From Prorocentrum cordatum (taxonomy: Eukaryota; Sar; Dinophyceae; Prorocentrales; Prorocentraceae), in NCBI GenBank assembly GCA_963575745.1, contig CAUYUJ010003025.1:305207-369206 (forward strand): 64,000 bases of DNA, written 5' to 3'. A program made the position numbers and the translations under genes. Below the pieces are notes generated by a model. It was not told the DNA's origin and did not search any database. It saw only the letters and a program-made list of their open reading frames with translations. Positions 62,472 through 64,000 of this stretch are shown here, piece by piece. The first letter of the stretch is position 1. Every line of letters begins with the position of its first letter.

Positions 62472-64000
62472 GCGGGCACCGCTGAGCCCAATGCCGCGGG
62501 CGCGAGCTACACAAGCGCAAGCAAGCCAATGCCGTCGTTAACCCCTGAATGGCGGAAGTTGCAGGGAATAAGCATTCGGCGAGTCCCTGGCCACGGCAAT
62601 TCCAAGACCCCTGCCCCTGCAGGAGTCGATGCGGATTCACAATCCTTCGACGCGTGCAACCTTGATTGGGTTGGGGGGGTCCATCGAGGCCCCTTAAATG
62701 CAGCCCCAGCGGTCGTGCTGGCATGGAGAGCGGGATGCCTGCTTGCTCGGGCATCCAGTCGCTGCCTCCTGTGCCTTGGTTCTTGGAGGTGCCGGCACGG
62801 CTGGCCTCGCTGGCGGGTCGCTGGCGGGTCGCTGGCGGGTCGGCTGGCGGGTCGGCTGGCGGTCTCTGAACAGCCCGTGCCGTTGGGGCTTGTGCGAGCG
62901 AGATGAGAGGTGCCACTTGGCTCATGAAGGCCCTCAGGTATGTGTCCATGTCGCCATGGGCAGGGGCTGAGGCCGGATTTTTTGTTCTGACGGGGCGACG
63001 CAGGTTGAGTGCGGACGTCGCGGGCGCGGGCGTGCAAAACGAGGTCTTTCCATTCGGGAAGCGACTCGCCTACCCGAATCATGCGCGTTAGACGCCGCAG
63101 CGTCCGCGCTGCAAGGGTCGCTCCCGCCGTAGACTGCGCGAGCTAGGCACGGCGTGGCGGGGTCCGCCTTTAGCGCGGTCTGCGGCCGATGGTCAAAGTC
63201 CTTGGGGCGATCTCGCGTCGCCTCCTTGGCGCATTCGGCCATGTCGAACGCGAAACCGTGCGATATGTTTTGTTTAATTGGCTTTGGCAATTGAGGCTTT
63301 CGTTTGCGCGTCGCGTGTGTGCCCAAGCCAGGGGGCACCGATGGCCATCGCTGTCTGCTCATCGCAGGGTCCGAGCTTTCGGGGCGCCATTTGTTTTGGG
63401 CGCTATTTTTCGACGGCCACGTTTATGTGTCCGTCGCACGTGCCGCCTCTTCCTGCGCTACTGTTTCATGAGTGGCGCGGCGTGCCCCGAGGACAACGCG
63501 GCGCGTTTCGGCGAGCATTCTGCTTGCGATTTCTAGCGCGTTTTGTTTCGGGGCCGTCTGCGGGCTGCAAGCGCGCACAAGCGTGCCGCCCACTCTTAGC
63601 TTGTGGCCGGCAACGGCATCGCATTCGCATGTGTTCCCGCGCCCGAGCTTCAGCTTTCATAGTGGGCGTGATTGTGCGTTTCTACTTGTTTGTTTTGTGT
63701 GCGTGTGTTTTTGTTGTTCTTGTTGGGATGGTCGTGGGCTGTGTGCTATCGTCTCTTGGCCGACGTGCCATATAGATAACATAATAATAACAACAAAAAT
63801 ACATGATCGTCACCATCGTAGTCTTCGGAGTCATCGAGATCATGATCATCATCGGACCCCTCCCAGCGCTGAGAGTCGGCAGCGTGTGGGGACCGTGAGG
63901 CGCGTTCCACGGCGGCCTGGCTTCGCGAAGGTCCGCTTGGGCGGGTGTGCCGGGCGAGCTAGGCTCGCCCGTGTTCCGCGTGGAGCTAGGCCGCCTTGGA
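62472..64000. other. No gene recognised; short GGCGGGTCGCT repeat
   Basis: At 62812-62866 about five copies of CTGGCGGGTCG. Frames on both strands (for example minus 62350-62949, 199 codons; plus 63278-63775, 165 codons) have no motif I know. The plus frame ends with a hydrophobic segment FYLFVLCACVFVVLVGMVVG. An AATAATAAC stretch lies near 63780. The window ends in GC-rich sequence. Confidence 0.4.

Overview
This window looks like nuclear DNA of a dinoflagellate, possibly a Prorocentrum-like species. The grounds are the GC-rich sequence, very dense simple and tandem repeats, no recognisable compact host gene, and retroelement families whose protein motifs (Copia with long conserved linkers, tyrosine-recombinase retrotransposons carrying a DNA-methylase domain) I associate with dinoflagellate genomes. 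The species is inference. I saw no rRNA, tRNA, spliced-leader RNA or CRISPR locus.

Layout. 1-3.5 kb is the 3' half of a decayed Ty1/Copia element (integrase end, linker, RT, RNase H). 6.1-11.3 kb is a block of tandem repeats: CCCAAG/GGCC-type arrays on both strands with a short non-repetitive core, an ~85-bp satellite, ~45-bp and ~100-bp repeats. 11.3-14.6 kb is a second, different decayed Copia element with a (CA)n expansion inside it. 16-26 kb holds pentamer, ~133-bp and ~31-bp repeats and two long open frames that I cannot identify (17.1-18.9 and 24.7-26.0 kb).

The centre, 29.0-42.9 kb, is the most informative part. Two tyrosine-recombinase (YR) retrotransposons are nested one inside the other, and both have the split-direct-repeat layout A1-body-B1-A2-B2 known from Ngaro/PAT-type elements. 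The inner element (29578-36716) is young: its B repeats are nearly identical, its RT/RNase H frame is intact and it has a separate YR frame. It sits inside the second reading frame (Gag) of the outer element (29007-42896). The outer element is older, with diverged A repeats, stops and several frameshifts, and carries Gag, RT, RNase H, YR and then a C5-methylase-like domain. It is flanked on both sides by AT-rich microsatellites.

43-50 kb is again satellite DNA: a ~51-bp repeat that alternates between two variants, a 1.1-kb CAT array punctuated by CGGGACACC, and an 87-bp triplet repeat that contains the same nonamer. On the minus strand, 57.1-50.2 kb is a third retroelement remnant (Gag with a CCCH zinc finger, a conserved linker and a cytosine-methylase-like domain), broken off at a TA microsatellite. 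It abuts the 5' half of a LINE (AP-type endonuclease, no RT), 58.5-57.2 kb, minus strand. 58.8-61.7 kb holds a 10-bp minisatellite and a large imperfect tandem duplication. 61.7-64 kb holds only short frames I cannot identify.
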